Below are positions 52,220 through 62,667 of a stretch of DNA of 64,000 bases, piece after piece; the first letter of the stretch is position 1, and each line of letters starts with the position of its first letter. This DNA comes from Anaerolineae bacterium. GTDB lineage: Bacteria; Chloroflexota; Anaerolineae; Aggregatilineales; Phototrophicaceae. The stretch is taken from positions 1 to 64,000 of the forward strand of contig JANWYT010000027.1 of NCBI GenBank assembly GCA_025055175.1, in the 5' to 3' direction. Under the pieces are notes generated by a model. It was not told where the DNA came from, made no database searches, and worked only from the letters and a program-made list of their open reading frames with translations. Position numbers and translations under genes: made by a program.

Positions 52220-55200
52220 TTGGTCACGGCCTCGCGGTCTTGAGTTTCTCGGCTGCTGACGAGCGGCAGCGTGAACCAGAAAGTTGAACCGACGCCGAGC
52301 TGGCTGCGCACGCCGATCTCGCCACCGTGCATTTGCACGAGCTGGCGAGTGATGGCCAGGCCTAGGCCCGTGCCGCCGGCGCGCCGCGTCGACGAGCCAT
52401 CGGCCTGGCGGAAGCGCTCAAAGATGACTTCCAGCGCGCTCTCGTCGATCCCAATGCCCGTGTCTTCTACTTCGACGCGAAGCGAGCCGCCGTGTGCGCC
52501 GCAGCGCACCACGATTTGTCCTCGCTCCGTGAACTTAACGGCGTTGCTCAGCAAATTGAGGACAATCTGGCGCAGGCGCAGGCGGTCACCATTCACCTGC
52601 CCCATCTGGCTTACGTCTTCCTGCACTTCTAGGCGCAGCTCAATTGGCTTATCTTTGACTAGCACTTGGCTCTCGCGCACGATTCCGCTCAGCAGCTCAA
52701 CTATGTCTGTCGGGCTTGGGGTGAGCGTCATCTGGCCGGCTTCGATCTTGGCCATGTCTAGGATTTCATTAATCAGCCCCAACAGGTGACGGCCGCTGCT
52801 GTGGATGGCTTGTACATCTTCGACGGCTTCTTCGGGCAAGTCGCCGTCTACGCCGTCCATCAGCACCTCGCTGTAGCCGATGATCGAGTTGAGCGGGGTG
52901 CGCAGCTCGTGGCTCATGTTGGCCAGGAATTCTTGCTTCAAACGATCTACTTCGCGCAGGCGGGCGACGGTCTTGCGCTCACGTTCGAAGGCCTCGGCGT
53001 TGCGGACGGCGATGGCGACTTGGTCGGCGAGCGTGGTCTTGATCTGCGCATCCTGGGCAGTGAAGCGGTTGATGACGCTCGCTTGCACGTCCAGCACGCC
53101 GATCAGCTCATCGCCGACGATCATCGGCACGGCCATCTCAGAGCGCGTCTCTGGCAGCAGCGGATTGGGCAGGAAATCTGGCTCTTGAGTGACATCGTTG
53201 GAGATGACTACCTGGCGGGTGCGTGCGGCGCGAGCGACCAAGCTGTGTTCGCGGTTGAGCGGAATGCTGTGGTGGCGCTCCAGCATGATACGACCGGCTT
53301 CCCCTGCCCCAGCAGCCAACTCCAGCGTCTTGCCATCCTCGCTCAGCAGGTAGATGTGGGCATGATACAGACCAAAACTCTCTTTGGTGAGGTCAGCGAC
53401 GGCTTGGAGCAGCTCGTCCTCGTCCAGGATGGTCGTCGTGGCGGCGCTCACGCGGGCGATCGTTTCCAACTCGGCGGCGCGCTTGCGCGTCTCCAAAGCA
53501 GCGCGGCGGCTAGCCACCACCGAAGTGAGTGTGCCGAGCAGTTGTTCAAAGATTTGTATGTCATCGTCGCTGATCTGATGCGACTTAGACCAGTTTAAGC
53601 TGAGGACGCCTAGCCACTGCTGGCCAGCTTTGAGCGGTAGAACGACGCTGCGATCGACGTTGAGCTGCTTCATCATCTCCAAGATGAGATAGTTTTCTGC
53701 GGTTGGTTCGATCGTCTCTGTGCTGACGATCAATGGACGATCGGGGTTGCGCATCCAAAGATTGACCAGCGGATAGTTCTTGACGTCGAAGTCACCTCCG
53801 AGGCTGGGATCATCGTGGGTGATGCCGAAGCCGCGCCAGGCGGCCATCGTCCTGACGAAGCGCGGCCTGTCTTCTTCCTGGACGGTGACGTAAGCCAGAC
53901 TGATGAGCAGGTCGTCGCTGGCGAACTGGCGGCCAATGGCCGCGACGATCTCTTCTTCGGTGGCGGCGTGTGACAGGTCTGCGTTGATCGCTGCCAACTT
54001 CTCGGCGCGGTAGCGCGCGCGCGTCACCTCTGTGCTGGCCAAGACGCGCTCGATGCCGATGGAGACTTGGTTGGCGACGCTCTGCAACAACGCGATCTCT
54101 TCAGGCTGGAACTTGTGAGCCTGACGGTTGTAATTGAGGAAGAAGACGCCGTAGGGCGCGTCGTTGACGATCAGCGGCACAGCCGCGACCGATTGAATGC
54201 CGATAGCTTCTAAGATATCCAGGGGGAAGTTGGGATAGCTGGCCGCGTGATCGACGGCGATGACGCGGCGGGTGCGCAGCGCTTCCATCGCGTGCGGGTA
54301 GCGCACGTCAGGATCGACGAACTGACGAGCAGTGGCGTTGTCCATGTCCTGGCCAAAGCCGACGAAGCCGCGCCACACCCGCTCCCCACGATCATACAGC
54401 GACAAAACGACGTTGTCCGCCTGGAAGTTCTGAGCCAGCGTTTGGGCTACGTTTTCTGCCAACGTCTCCACGTCGCCAGACTGTCGAATGAACTCGGCGA
54501 TTTGGGCGTTGAGGCGCAGATCGCGCAGGCGCTGCTGCATCTGCTGGTAGTTACGAGCGTTTTGCAGAGCGATGGCAATCTGGTTGGCCAGCGTCGTCTT
54601 GACCTGCACATCGATCTCGTCGAAGGCGTCGGTGCGATTGTCCTGCACGTCCAACACGCCGAGCAGCTTATCGCCGTACGAGATGGGAATGGCCAGCTCA
54701 GACTTGGTATCGGGTAGCAAGGGGTTAGCCATGAAGTTGGGCGCTTTGGTCACATCGTTGATGAAGGCGCCTTCGCGGGTACGCGCCACGCGAGCGACGA
54801 AGCTGTTGTGGTTGAGCATAGAGATACGATGGCCGACCTCCGCGAGCTGACGACCGACTTCGCCGGCGCCAGCGGCTAGCAGCAAGTAGTCGCCCAACTC
54901 ATCTAGTAGGTAAATGTGGGCATGGTAGCGCTGGAAAGTATCCTTAACTTGGTTGACAAGCACCCAGAGTAGCTCGTCTACGTCCATCTGCACGGCGGTG
55001 ATGGTGCTGATGAAGGCCGCTGCCTCTAGCTCGCGAGCGCGGCGCAGCATTTGCTCTTCGCTGATCTTTTGCGCGGTGATGTCGCTGCGGATAGAGACGT
55101 ATTGATAAGGCTTGCCCTCATTGTCTAGGAACGGCACGATGGTCGTCTCGACCCAGTAGAAAGTGCCGTCTTTGGCGCGGTTGCGGATCTGACCATGCCA

Positions 55201-58200
55201 GACCTTGCCATTGGCGATGGTCACCCACATATCGCGGAAGAATTCTTTGCTGTGATAGCCAGAGTTGATGATGCGATGATCCTGGCCCAGCAATTCAGCA
55301 CGGCTGTACTTGGAGATTTGTTCGAAGCGGTTGTTGACGTAGGTGATCTTGCCCGTCTGGTCGGTGATGGCCACGATGGCGTGTTCGTCGATAGCGTGGC
55401 GTACATCGCCTACTTCTTTGAACAAGCGGGCATTTTGAACGGCGACGGCGATCTGCGCGGCCAGCGTCGTCTTGACTTGCACGTCTTCTTCGTTGAAGCG
55501 GTTGATCTGATCGGACTGCACGTCCAAGACGCCGATGAGTTCATCGCCGACCAGCATCGGGATAGCCATCTCAGAGCGCGTCTCTGGGAGCAGCGGGTTA
55601 GGCAGGAAGTCTGGCTCTTGAGATACGTCGTTGGCGATGACGCCTCGGCGGCTGCGCGCAGCGCGCGCGACTAAGCTGTTCTCTTTGTTGAGCGGAATGC
55701 GGTGTTTGTTGGCGACCATCTGTTTGCCCGCTTCTCCTGCCCCGGCGGCCAAGACGAGCATTTTCTCTTTGGCATCCAACAGGTAAATGTGGGCATGATA
55801 GAGGCTAAAGCGCTCTTTAGTCAGATTGCTCACGTCCATCAGCAGCTTGTTGATGTTCAGGTTGGTGCTGGCCTCTGTACTCACAGCCGCCACCGTCTCT
55901 AGTTCGCGAGCGCGGCGCTGTGACTCGGCGTAGAGCTGTGCATTGCGTATGGCGATGGCAATCTGGTCAGCCAACGCCGTTTTAATGCGCACATCTTGTT
56001 GGGTGAAAGCGTTCACGCGGTCAGCATGAGCCTCTAGCACACCGATGAGCTGCTTGCCGACGAACATGGGGATGGCCAAGACGGACTGGGTAGCTTGCAA
56101 ATTGGCGTTTGGTACGTAGTCAGGACTGGCGGCTACGTTGTTGTTGACGATAGCCTGACCTGTACGCACGCAATGCGTCACCAGTTCGTCCTGACTCAAG
56201 GAAACACGGTAGTCACGATCGACAAAACGACAAGGAGCTTGGCCTGTGCCTGCCACCAGCAGCAGGCTGTCGAGTTGCGGCTCATAGAGGTAGATGTGGA
56301 GATGGTAGAGCTTGAAAGCATCGGCTGTCACCTGAGCGACATCGCGCACTAATTCGCGCGGATCGAGGATACGGGCCGCGCGAGCGCTGACTTCAACCAG
56401 GGCTGCCAGCTCTTCCGCGCGCTTGCGGCTGGCTCCGGCGCTGCGGATGGCGTCCATGACGCTGATCGTCTGCTGGTGCAGAGCGGTGTAAACGCGCTGT
56501 TCGCGCTCGCTGAAGCTGTGTGGCTCATTCCAATCCAGCGTGATGACGCCGATCCACCGCCCTGCTGAATACAGCGGCATGATGACTGTGGCGTAGATGT
56601 TGAAGTCGGCATAAATCTGGCGTGAGTTGGAGTCCACGCGCTCATCCTCTTGGGTGTTGCTGATGAACAGAGGGCGGTTGGGAGCGCTCATCCACAGGCG
56701 GCTCAGGTCTAGCTCTGGCAGGAAGTAGCGAGTGCCAACAGCGATCGCTGTCTGACGGTCTGTCGGCCAAGCTGCGACGACTTCTGCCCAAATGGGTTTG
56801 GCCAGCTCATCCACCTCGATGTAATAAGTATTAGCGCTGCTAATGCCGTATTGGCTGGCAAAATTGACGACAATCTGCAGCACTGCCTGAGGCTCGTCTG
56901 CTTGGGTCAGATCACGCGAGGCTTGATAAAGGAGAGTTTGCTCCTCCTCGGCGCGCCTGCGAGCAGTGATGTTCTGGGTGATCGTCAGGCCCGCGATGAT
57001 ATTGCCTTGCTCATCGCGCACCGGCACGTTGACCGTCTCGTAGATGAGGTCTCTGAAGGGAATTTCTCGGCGCGTCTCTTGACCGCGCAGGGCTGCTTCG
57101 TAGGTCATCTTGACGATTTCGGCGACTTCTGGTGGGAAGACTTCGTAGATGGTCTTGCCCTCCATTCCCTCCTTGCTTAGGCCTGCTTCTTCCAGCCCTG
57201 CGCCATCGACCAACAGGTAACGGAAGTTGTGATCGTACATAACTAGCGCACCGTTGGGGAAGTTGCTGGCGATGGCTGCCAGGCGATTTTCGCTCTCTTG
57301 TAGCGTTTGCTGACTACGCGCAACCAAATCGAAGGCGCGGGCGTTGTTGAGTGCAATGGCAATTTGATTGGCTAAGGTCGTCTTGACCTGTACATCTTCT
57401 TCAGTGAAGCGGTTGACTAGTTCCGACTGTACATCGAGGACGCCAATCACTTCATTGTTGACGACGAGCGGGATGGCCATCTCCGAACGGGTAAGCGGCA
57501 GCAGCGGATTGGGCAAAAAATCTGGCTCTTGGGTGACATCGTTGGAGACGACGCCCTCTTTGGTACGAGCGGCGCGCGCTACCAAGCTGTGTTCTGTGCT
57601 GAGAGCAATGCGGTGGCCACGCTCCAGCATGGCAATGCCAGCCTCCCCTGAACCAGCGGCCAGGTTCAGCCATTCGCGCGCTTCGTCTAACAAGTAAATG
57701 TGAGCATGGTATAGGTTGAAGTTGTCGCGAGTCAGCTTGACCACCGTACGCAACAGCGTCTTGATATCCAAATTCGACGAAGCAGCCAGGGCGACTTCTG
57801 CCACTGTCGCCAGCTCAGCGGCACGACGTTGCGCGTCTTCGTAGAGCTTCACGTTTTCAAACGTCACCGCCAGTTGTGCAGCCAGCGTCTCGAAGAGCCT
57901 GACAGTCGCCTCGTCGAAAGCATTAGCTTGGTTGTGTTGAATGTCCAAAACGCCGATGATCTGGCCTTCTACCTTCAGCGGTACGGTTAGCTCAGCGCGA
58001 GTTTCAGGCAGCAGTGAGTTGGGCAAAAAGTTGGGGTCGGATTTTGTGTCTTGGACGACGACGCCTTTTTGAGTACGGACAGTATTGGCGATCAGCGAAC
58101 GACCGTCGAGCGGCAGTTTGTGACCCTGGCTGATGAGCCGTCGGCCTACATAGCCTGTACCATCGCGCAGCACCGCGAACTTGCGCTCACGATCTAGCAG

Positions 58201-59640
58201 GTAAATTTGCACGTAGTAAAAGTCGAAGCGGTCGCGGATGAGATTAGTCGTCAGGCTGATGAGGTCGTTTAAGTCGCGGATTCGATTAGCCGCAGCTGCA
58301 ATCTCCGCTGAAGTCTCCAAATCTGCAGTACGGGCCTGGACGCGCGCTTCCAGCGTCGCCACTAGTTCCCGTAACCGACTGGTCATCGTGTTAAGGGAAC
58401 GCCCAAGCTCGCCGAATTCATCTTGACGGCTGGCCGTCTCTGAGCTGACAAGCTGGTCCATGTTGCCGCTAGCCATCTGGCGTGCTTTCTCGCTGATTTC
58501 GGCCACTGGTCGACTGATCTGACGAGCAATCAGCGCCACTACCGACGCAGCAATCAAGCCCATCAAAAACAAGCTGGCGACTACAGCAGCGATCGTCGTT
58601 TGTAGCGGCGCGAACAGCGCAGACTGATCGCGCAGTGTAATCAGCGTCCAGTAGTAGCTCTCTGGTGCGCCTTCGGGTCGCACCCGCGCGTAGTACGAGA
58701 GGTAGTCCGTGCCGTCAAGCCGCGCAGTTAGGCTCTTGAGGCCAGCTTCAGCCTGAAAATAGGCAGGTGCGTAGTCAGGCAAGACAGCACGAATTGTCGT
58801 TGCTTCCCCACCGACGAAGTTCAAGCCAAGCTCAGCAATGCCTGGCTCAAAACCAAACGTCAACTCAGGCTTTGTCGAATGGTAAAGGAAATATCCATCG
58901 CGATTGAGCAGATAGGTTTGCTCAACGCCTGGATCATTAGGTATCAAAGCTCGAAACAGCTCGTCAGCAAAGATGTTGATGAGGACGATGCCCACTGCTC
59001 GGCGCGCATTCGTCGTTGGACTAAGCGCGTAGACGGGAGTTGAATAGCGCACCACTGGGACAACTCGGCCGTTCTTGAGGACAATTTCGCGTTGTGGGCC
59101 TTCGCGGGTGATTTCCACATCAGAGACGTAAATGTTGCCTTCGGGTAAACCAATAGTCGCCCTGAAATGTACTGTTTGAGCGATGTTGTCGAGCTGCGTC
59201 ACAACGTAAGGCTCAGCGCCAACCGCATCAGCTTCGACGCGTACCAACTCATTGCCCTGCACATCAACGAAGCGCAGCTGGTCATAAAACAAGCGCGTGC
59301 GCGCCAGCGCGAGGAAATCCTGCGCCGTCTCTTCGCGCAAACGATCAAGAGTCTGCGCGTCAGCATCAGAGGCTAGTGCGGCAGCCAGCGACTGCACGTT
59401 CTCTAGCCCAACCATCAGCCGCACATCTGTGTTGAGCAAAGAAGTGACCACTTGTAGATCGTCAATCGTCCGATTGACGCGCAGAATCTCTTGGTCTATT
59501 AGTGACTGGCGCGCGCGTTCCACCGTCTGACTGCCCAGAAGGAGAGACACAATCACAGCTGGTACCAGCACCAACGGCACAAAAAAGGCAAGCAAGCGTC
59601 TTTGGAGGTTGCTTTGGAAAAAACGCAGCAAGTTACTCAT
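52216..59640 (-). CDS. Giant membrane sensor histidine kinase with nine GAF and two PAS domains
   Basis: 2,474 residues. Order: TM helix (15-37), dCACHE-type extracytoplasmic sensor (40-345), TM helix (350-372), HAMP (374-426), GAF 450-600, GAF 612-770, PAS 780-895, GAF 905-1065, GAF 1080-1240, GAF 1247-1405, PAS 1408-1525, GAF 1538-1697, GAF 1703-1865, GAF 1880-2045, GAF 2056-2215, HisKA with H2244 in [10 protein letters not shown], and HATPase with N-box [15 protein letters not shown] and GGTGLGLAI. Several GAFs share [16 protein letters not shown] and LIGVLDVQ, a sign of internal duplication. There is no receiver at the end; receivers are in the next two genes. Start: ATG with AGGAGA 7 bp upstream. 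It senses an extracellular ligand and several cytoplasmic signals; none can be named. Confidence 0.95.
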   Translation of the reverse strand: MSNLLRFFQSNLQRRLLAFFVPLVLVPAVIVSLLLGSQTVERARQSLIDQEILRVNRTIDDLQVVTSLLNTDVRLMVGLENVQSLAAALASDADAQTLDRLREETAQDFLALARTRLFYDQLRFVDVQGNELVRVEADAVGAEPYVVTQLDNIAQTVHFRATIGLPEGNIYVSDVEITREGPQREIVLKNGRVVPVVRYSTPVYALSPTTNARRAVGIVLINIFADELFRALIPNDPGVEQTYLLNRDGYFLYHSTKPELTFGFEPGIAELGLNFVGGEATTIRAVLPDYAPAYFQAEAGLKSLTARLDGTDYLSYYARVRPEGAPESYYWTLITLRDQSALFAPLQTTIAAVVASLFLMGLIAASVVALIARQISRPVAEISEKARQMASGNMDQLVSSETASRQDEFGELGRSLNTMTSRLRELVATLEARVQARTADLETSAEIAAAANRIRDLNDLISLTTNLIRDRFDFYYVQIYLLDRERKFAVLRDGTGYVGRRLISQGHKLPLDGRSLIANTVRTQKGVVVQDTKSDPNFLPNSLLPETRAELTVPLKVEGQIIGVLDIQHNQANAFDEATVRLFETLAAQLAVTFENVKLYEDAQRRAAELATVAEVALAASSNLDIKTLLRTVVKLTRDNFNLYHAHIYLLDEAREWLNLAAGSGEAGIAMLERGHRIALSTEHSLVARAARTKEGVVSNDVTQEPDFLPNPLLPLTRSEMAIPLVVNNEVIGVLDVQSELVNRFTEEDVQVKTTLANQIAIALNNARAFDLVARSQQTLQESENRLAAIASNFPNGALVMYDHNFRYLLVDGAGLEEAGLSKEGMEGKTIYEVFPPEVAEIVKMTYEAALRGQETRREIPFRDLIYETVNVPVRDEQGNIIAGLTITQNITARRRAEEEQTLLYQASRDLTQADEPQAVLQIVVNFASQYGISSANTYYIEVDELAKPIWAEVVAAWPTDRQTAIAVGTRYFLPELDLSRLWMSAPNRPLFISNTQEDERVDSNSRQIYADFNIYATVIMPLYSAGRWIGVITLDWNEPHSFSEREQRVYTALHQQTISVMDAIRSAGASRKRAEELAALVEVSARAARILDPRELVRDVAQVTADAFKLYHLHIYLYEPQLDSLLLVAGTGQAPCRFVDRDYRVSLSQDELVTHCVRTGQAIVNNNVAASPDYVPNANLQATQSVLAIPMFVGKQLIGVLEAHADRVNAFTQQDVRIKTALADQIAIAIRNAQLYAESQRRARELETVAAVSTEASTNLNINKLLMDVSNLTKERFSLYHAHIYLLDAKEKMLVLAAGAGEAGKQMVANKHRIPLNKENSLVARAARSRRGVIANDVSQEPDFLPNPLLPETRSEMAIPMLVGDELIGVLDVQSDQINRFNEEDVQVKTTLAAQIAVAVQNARLFKEVGDVRHAIDEHAIVAITDQTGKITYVNNRFEQISKYSRAELLGQDHRIINSGYHSKEFFRDMWVTIANGKVWHGQIRNRAKDGTFYWVETTIVPFLDNEGKPYQYVSIRSDITAQKISEEQMLRRARELEAAAFISTITAVQMDVDELLWVLVNQVKDTFQRYHAHIYLLDELGDYLLLAAGAGEVGRQLAEVGHRISMLNHNSFVARVARTREGAFINDVTKAPNFMANPLLPDTKSELAIPISYGDKLLGVLDVQDNRTDAFDEIDVQVKTTLANQIAIALQNARNYQQMQQRLRDLRLNAQIAEFIRQSGDVETLAENVAQTLAQNFQADNVVLSLYDRGERVWRGFVGFGQDMDNATARQFVDPDVRYPHAMEALRTRRVIAVDHAASYPNFPLDILEAIGIQSVAAVPLIVNDAPYGVFFLNYNRQAHKFQPEEIALLQSVANQVSIGIERVLASTEVTRARYRAEKLAAINADLSHAATEEEIVAAIGRQFASDDLLISLAYVTVQEEDRPRFVRTMAAWRGFGITHDDPSLGGDFDVKNYPLVNLWMRNPDRPLIVSTETIEPTAENYLILEMMKQLNVDRSVVLPLKAGQQWLGVLSLNWSKSHQISDDDIQIFEQLLGTLTSVVASRRAALETRKRAAELETIARVSAATTTILDEDELLQAVADLTKESFGLYHAHIYLLSEDGKTLELAAGAGEAGRIMLERHHSIPLNREHSLVARAARTRQVVISNDVTQEPDFLPNPLLPETRSEMAVPMIVGDELIGVLDVQASVINRFTAQDAQIKTTLADQVAIAVRNAEAFERERKTVARLREVDRLKQEFLANMSHELRTPLNSIIGYSEVLMDGVDGDLPEEAVEDVQAIHSSGRHLLGLINEILDMAKIEAGQMTLTPSPTDIVELLSGIVRESQVLVKDKPIELRLEVQEDVSQMGQVNGDRLRLRQIVLNLLSNAVKFTERGQIVVRCGAHGGSLRVEVEDTGIGIDESALEVIFERFRQADGSSTRRAGGTGLGLAITRQLVQMHGGEIGVRSQLGVGSTFWFTLPLVSSRETQDREAVTK

Positions 59641-59672
59641 GGGGGTGTCTCCTGAGCCTTCATTCTTTCCCG

Positions 59673-59678
59673 ATTATA
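59673..59678 (-). promoter_or_regulatory. Candidate -10 box of the kinase operon
   Basis: TATAAT read on the minus strand, 33 bp before the kinase ATG, with AGGAGA near the start. No good -35 is found. GAGCA-AAAA-TGCTC, an inverted repeat, lies directly upstream and may bind a regulator. Confidence 0.4.
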
Positions 59679-59725
59679 GAGCATTTTTGCTCATTAAGCG
59701 TTAAGATTGGTTCGATAACCCTAAT

Positions 59726-59783
59726 GCTACGTTAGTGTTTTCAGGCTCACGAGCTTTGGGGTGCGCAGCGCGACCAACGTAGC
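59726..59783. repeat. Inverted repeat in the glpD-kinase gap
   Basis: GCTACGTT (59726-59733) and AACGTAGC (59776-59783) flank 42 bp that contain GC-rich partial palindromes. It could be a small structured RNA or a dispersed repeat; no gene is seen in 59641-59855 apart from this, the promoter box and the glpD terminator. Confidence 0.35.
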
Positions 59784-59807
59784 GCAAGAAAATTTTTACC
59801 TCGATGA

Positions 59808-59850
59808 ACAAGCTATTGGCAGAGAGCTGCGCTCTCTGCCAATAGCTTGT
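59808..59850 (-). terminator. Long perfect hairpin terminator of glpD
   Basis: A perfect 20-bp stem (59808-59827 with 59831-59850) around TGC, 5 bp beyond the glpD stop codon. The minus-strand sequence after it is TCATCGAGG then TAAAAATTTT, so the U run is displaced, but stem strength and position support termination. Confidence 0.65.
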
Positions 59851-59855
59851 CAACT

Positions 59856-61547
59856 TTACAGCCGCATGTGATGCTTTTCTGCTAGACACCTGGCAGTCAG
59901 TTGAATGTTCTCCTTTGTGCGCTCGTTGGGCCACTTCAGAGCGCTGCCTACAATTTGGCCAACTTCTTCGATAACTGCTCGATTGGCTTGGCCCAGCATA
60001 GCCACTAGCGAACGACGCAAGAAGAAATCTTCCAAACGTTCGACCCACTCATTTTGACTGATGAAGATCACCTCACGTTCGGTGTAGTGCGGCAAAGTCT
60101 TCAGTGGCGCATCATTGCCCTGACTCATGAAAGTCGCCACTCGCTCTGCATACGTTCCATAGCGATCCAGCAAAACAGAGAGAGTTGTCAACTCAAGCTC
60201 TGTCTGCTGGCGCAAGCGCTCTAGCCAAGCGCTGCGTTCTGCTGGCGTCATCGGAAAGCCTTTCCCGCCTCCAATAGGAAGCTGCGCAGTGCTGGCCTGG
60301 CGCGTTTTGCCGAGATCACTCAGCACACGATCAGTTGCCTGCTCGCTGAACGCGCGATAAGTTGTCCACTTGCCGCCTATCAAAGAATGAATCGGGAATT
60401 TCAATCCGGACTGAGTCGACTCTAATGTGCGAATGCTGTGGTCGCGGCTCACATTGCCTGTGAAGCTTGCATCACTAGATGGCAGTGGTCTTACGCCAGT
60501 AAATGTGAAGACAATGTGCGAATGATCGACCTGAATACTCGGAAAAACGCGCTTAACCAGGTTAATCATGTAGTCGATCTCCTCAGACGTGCATTCGGCT
60601 TGTTCTGGATCGTCGATGCGAATGTCAGTTGTTCCGATCATTACACGTCCCATGTAAGGGAAGATGAGGACGATACGGCCATCTGAGTTCTCAAAGAAGA
60701 TTTCATGCCCACCTGTTGCCTCGTACAGCTCAGCATGATCCAGCACTAAGTGTGAGCCTTTCGTGCCACCAATGAAACGTGTTGGCTGACCCATTGCCTT
60801 GTTCACAAAATCAATCCAAGGGCCTGCCGCGTTCACCACCACGCGCGGCTGTACTTCTAGAGTGCAGCCTGTTTGTAGATCGCGCAGCACAACAACGCTG
60901 CTATTAGCTGATTCTGCGCTTACATAGTTCAGCGCGAAGACTTCAGAAGACGACTCTTCTGCATCACGGATTAAATCCAAGCATAAGCGCTCTGGATAAG
61001 GCATGTAGGCATCGTAGTAGGTAGCCGTGGCGATGATCTTGCTGTTCATCTGCGGATAGCGTTGCAGAGATGCTGCCTTACCCATGACTTTGTGGAAAGG
61101 CATCGTCTGCTGCGGGCCAGTAAAAGCGTCATACATCATCAAGCCGGCCTTGATGACGATCAAGCCGCGTTCGCTGGGTCGCTCGATGAGGCGCAAGAAC
61201 TTCAAAGGCGCGTTGAACAACCCAGAGAACCACTGGAAAATAGGGATTGTCGTTGGCAGCGGTTTGGCATAGTGCGCTGCATTCTTGAGCAACAGATTAC
61301 GCTCGTGCAGAGCCTCGCGCACCAGTCGAAACTCACCGTTTTCGAGGTAGCGGATACCACCGTGCAACATGTGTGAAGAACCAGCACTCGCTCCAGCACA
61401 AAAGTCATTTTTGTCCACAAGCAGCACACGTAATCCTTGGAGGGCAAGATCGCGGAATGTGCCAATGCCATTGATCCCACCGCCTATGACGAGAACGTCA
61501 AACTCTGGGTTTTGCTGAACGTTTTGGATGACTGACGAACGATTCAT
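59856..61547 (-). CDS. glpD: FAD-dependent glycerol-3-phosphate dehydrogenase
   Basis: Membrane-associated enzyme oxidising glycerol-3-phosphate to dihydroxyacetone phosphate and passing electrons to quinone. With ATG at 61545-61547 (GGAGG 7 bp upstream) the protein has 563 residues, as usual for GlpD; the open frame extends 26 codons further without a better start. FDVLVIGGGINGIGTFRDLA is the FAD-binding Rossmann motif; ASAGSSHMLHGGIRYLENG follows, then VNAAGPWID and KGSHLVLDH, and near the C-terminus GGKWTTYRAFSEQATD. A downstream hairpin ends the transcript, and no glpF or glpK is nearby. It is divergent from the parA-like gene. Confidence 0.95.
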   Translation of the reverse strand: MNRSSVIQNVQQNPEFDVLVIGGGINGIGTFRDLALQGLRVLLVDKNDFCAGASAGSSHMLHGGIRYLENGEFRLVREALHERNLLLKNAAHYAKPLPTTIPIFQWFSGLFNAPLKFLRLIERPSERGLIVIKAGLMMYDAFTGPQQTMPFHKVMGKAASLQRYPQMNSKIIATATYYDAYMPYPERLCLDLIRDAEESSSEVFALNYVSAESANSSVVVLRDLQTGCTLEVQPRVVVNAAGPWIDFVNKAMGQPTRFIGGTKGSHLVLDHAELYEATGGHEIFFENSDGRIVLIFPYMGRVMIGTTDIRIDDPEQAECTSEEIDYMINLVKRVFPSIQVDHSHIVFTFTGVRPLPSSDASFTGNVSRDHSIRTLESTQSGLKFPIHSLIGGKWTTYRAFSEQATDRVLSDLGKTRQASTAQLPIGGGKGFPMTPAERSAWLERLRQQTELELTTLSVLLDRYGTYAERVATFMSQGNDAPLKTLPHYTEREVIFISQNEWVERLEDFFLRRSLVAMLGQANRAVIEEVGQIVGSALKWPNERTKENIQLTARCLAEKHHMRL

Positions 61548-61765
61548 ACCTGCGCCTCCATATAATCGAACGCGCTTAGCATAATCAATCTTGAGATCAA
61601 ACAACAGCGTCGATCTTATGCGCATAACTCGGCGACAAAACTTATGATAATTTTTCAGGATTATTAAAAATATCTACGATAAGTTAGGTCACCTTACGTG
61701 AGCAATGGGAATACACTACCACCTCCCCCACCCAAGCCCAGCAACCTCTCTCGGCATTCATTTTG

Positions 61766-61826
61766 TCAATACAGTATCAATACTTACAGAATTTAGCCTG
61801 AAAAACAGCTCGAAAAGCAGTATAAT
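61766..61826 (+). promoter_or_regulatory. parA-like gene promoter with direct repeats
   Basis: TATAAT at 61821-61826 lies 34 bp before the ATG; no clear -35. TCAATAC repeats at 61766-61772 and 61777-61783 are 11 bp apart, near one helical turn, and may bind the ParA/ParB-type regulator. The 313-bp gap between the divergent genes (61548-61860) shows nothing else clear; an AT-rich stretch lies near 61640-61680. Confidence 0.4.
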
Positions 61827-61860
61827 GTTGTTGCGCTCTATTGGATTGAAGGGGATAGCA

Positions 61861-62667
61861 ATGAAGGTCATCACGTTTCTCAACGAGAAGGGCGGTGTCG
61901 GCAAAACCACAATGGCGGCTACTGTCGGTGCTGGCCTGGCCATCCTCGGCTACAGAGTTTTGCTCGTGGATGCCGACCCGCAGGGTCACTTGACTATCTC
62001 TTTCGGAGTCAAGAAGCAACACAGCTTGTATGATCTGCTCGTCAGGGACGCGGATTTTAACGATCCTGGCATCATCCACATTATCCCTCCAAGCGTCTAT
62101 TCCACTCCAGATAGCCAAGAGGAGAGTGGCAAGCTTTACATCATTCCGGGCAATCGAGAGACGCGCCTTATCGCCCAAGCCCTGGAGAACGAGGTCTTTG
62201 CCATACGCAACAAAATGGATGAATTGGCACAGTCAGACGTAGTTGATGTTGTTATCTTTGACACTAGCCCTACACCTTCGGCCTTTCACGCCTTGATCTA
62301 TTTGGCTACTCAGCACATCCTCTATCCAACGGAGGTCACTTATCTCAGCTTTGAAGGCCTTGTATCTTCCGTTCAAAGCACGACGGGTTTCAGCAAAAAA
62401 AAGAAAGAGCAAGGTCTAGAAGAAATCAAGCTTACTGGCATCATCCCGACTAAGTTTAGACCCAAAACACTTGAACACCAGGAAAAGTATCTATCACTTA
62501 AAAAGGGCTTTGGCGATCTAGTCTGGACACCCATCTCGCAGAGTGTCGTTTGGGAAGAAGCAGTTTCACGCCGCCGATCCATCTTTAACTATGCCTATGA
62601 CCACCCAGTTGCAGCAGACGCATGGCGCGTCGTCAATCTAACAAGGGAGCGAATTTTCAATGGCTAA
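61861..62667 (+). CDS. ParA-type partition/AAA ATPase
   Basis: Walker-type ATPase of the ParA/Soj/MinD superfamily, 268 residues. Start ATG at 61861 has GGGGA 5 bp upstream; the longer open frame has no supporting start. KGGVGKTT (10-17) is the deviant Walker A with signature lysine K10, LLVDADPQGHLT is Walker A', and VVIFDTSPTPS the Walker B region. No N-terminal DNA-binding domain is present. It overlaps the ParB-like gene by 8 bp. Codon use is clearly more AT-rich than in most of the window. It may serve DNA partition of a plasmid, mobile element or the chromosome. Confidence 0.9.
   Translation: MKVITFLNEKGGVGKTTMAATVGAGLAILGYRVLLVDADPQGHLTISFGVKKQHSLYDLLVRDADFNDPGIIHIIPPSVYSTPDSQEESGKLYIIPGNRETRLIAQALENEVFAIRNKMDELAQSDVVDVVIFDTSPTPSAFHALIYLATQHILYPTEVTYLSFEGLVSSVQSTTGFSKKKKEQGLEEIKLTGIIPTKFRPKTLEHQEKYLSLKKGFGDLVWTPISQSVVWEEAVSRRRSIFNYAYDHPVAADAWRVVNLTRERIFNG

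Noticed and set aside
59701-59760. tRNA-like GGTTCGATAACCC sequence
   Set aside because: No cloverleaf or acceptor stem can be built around it.
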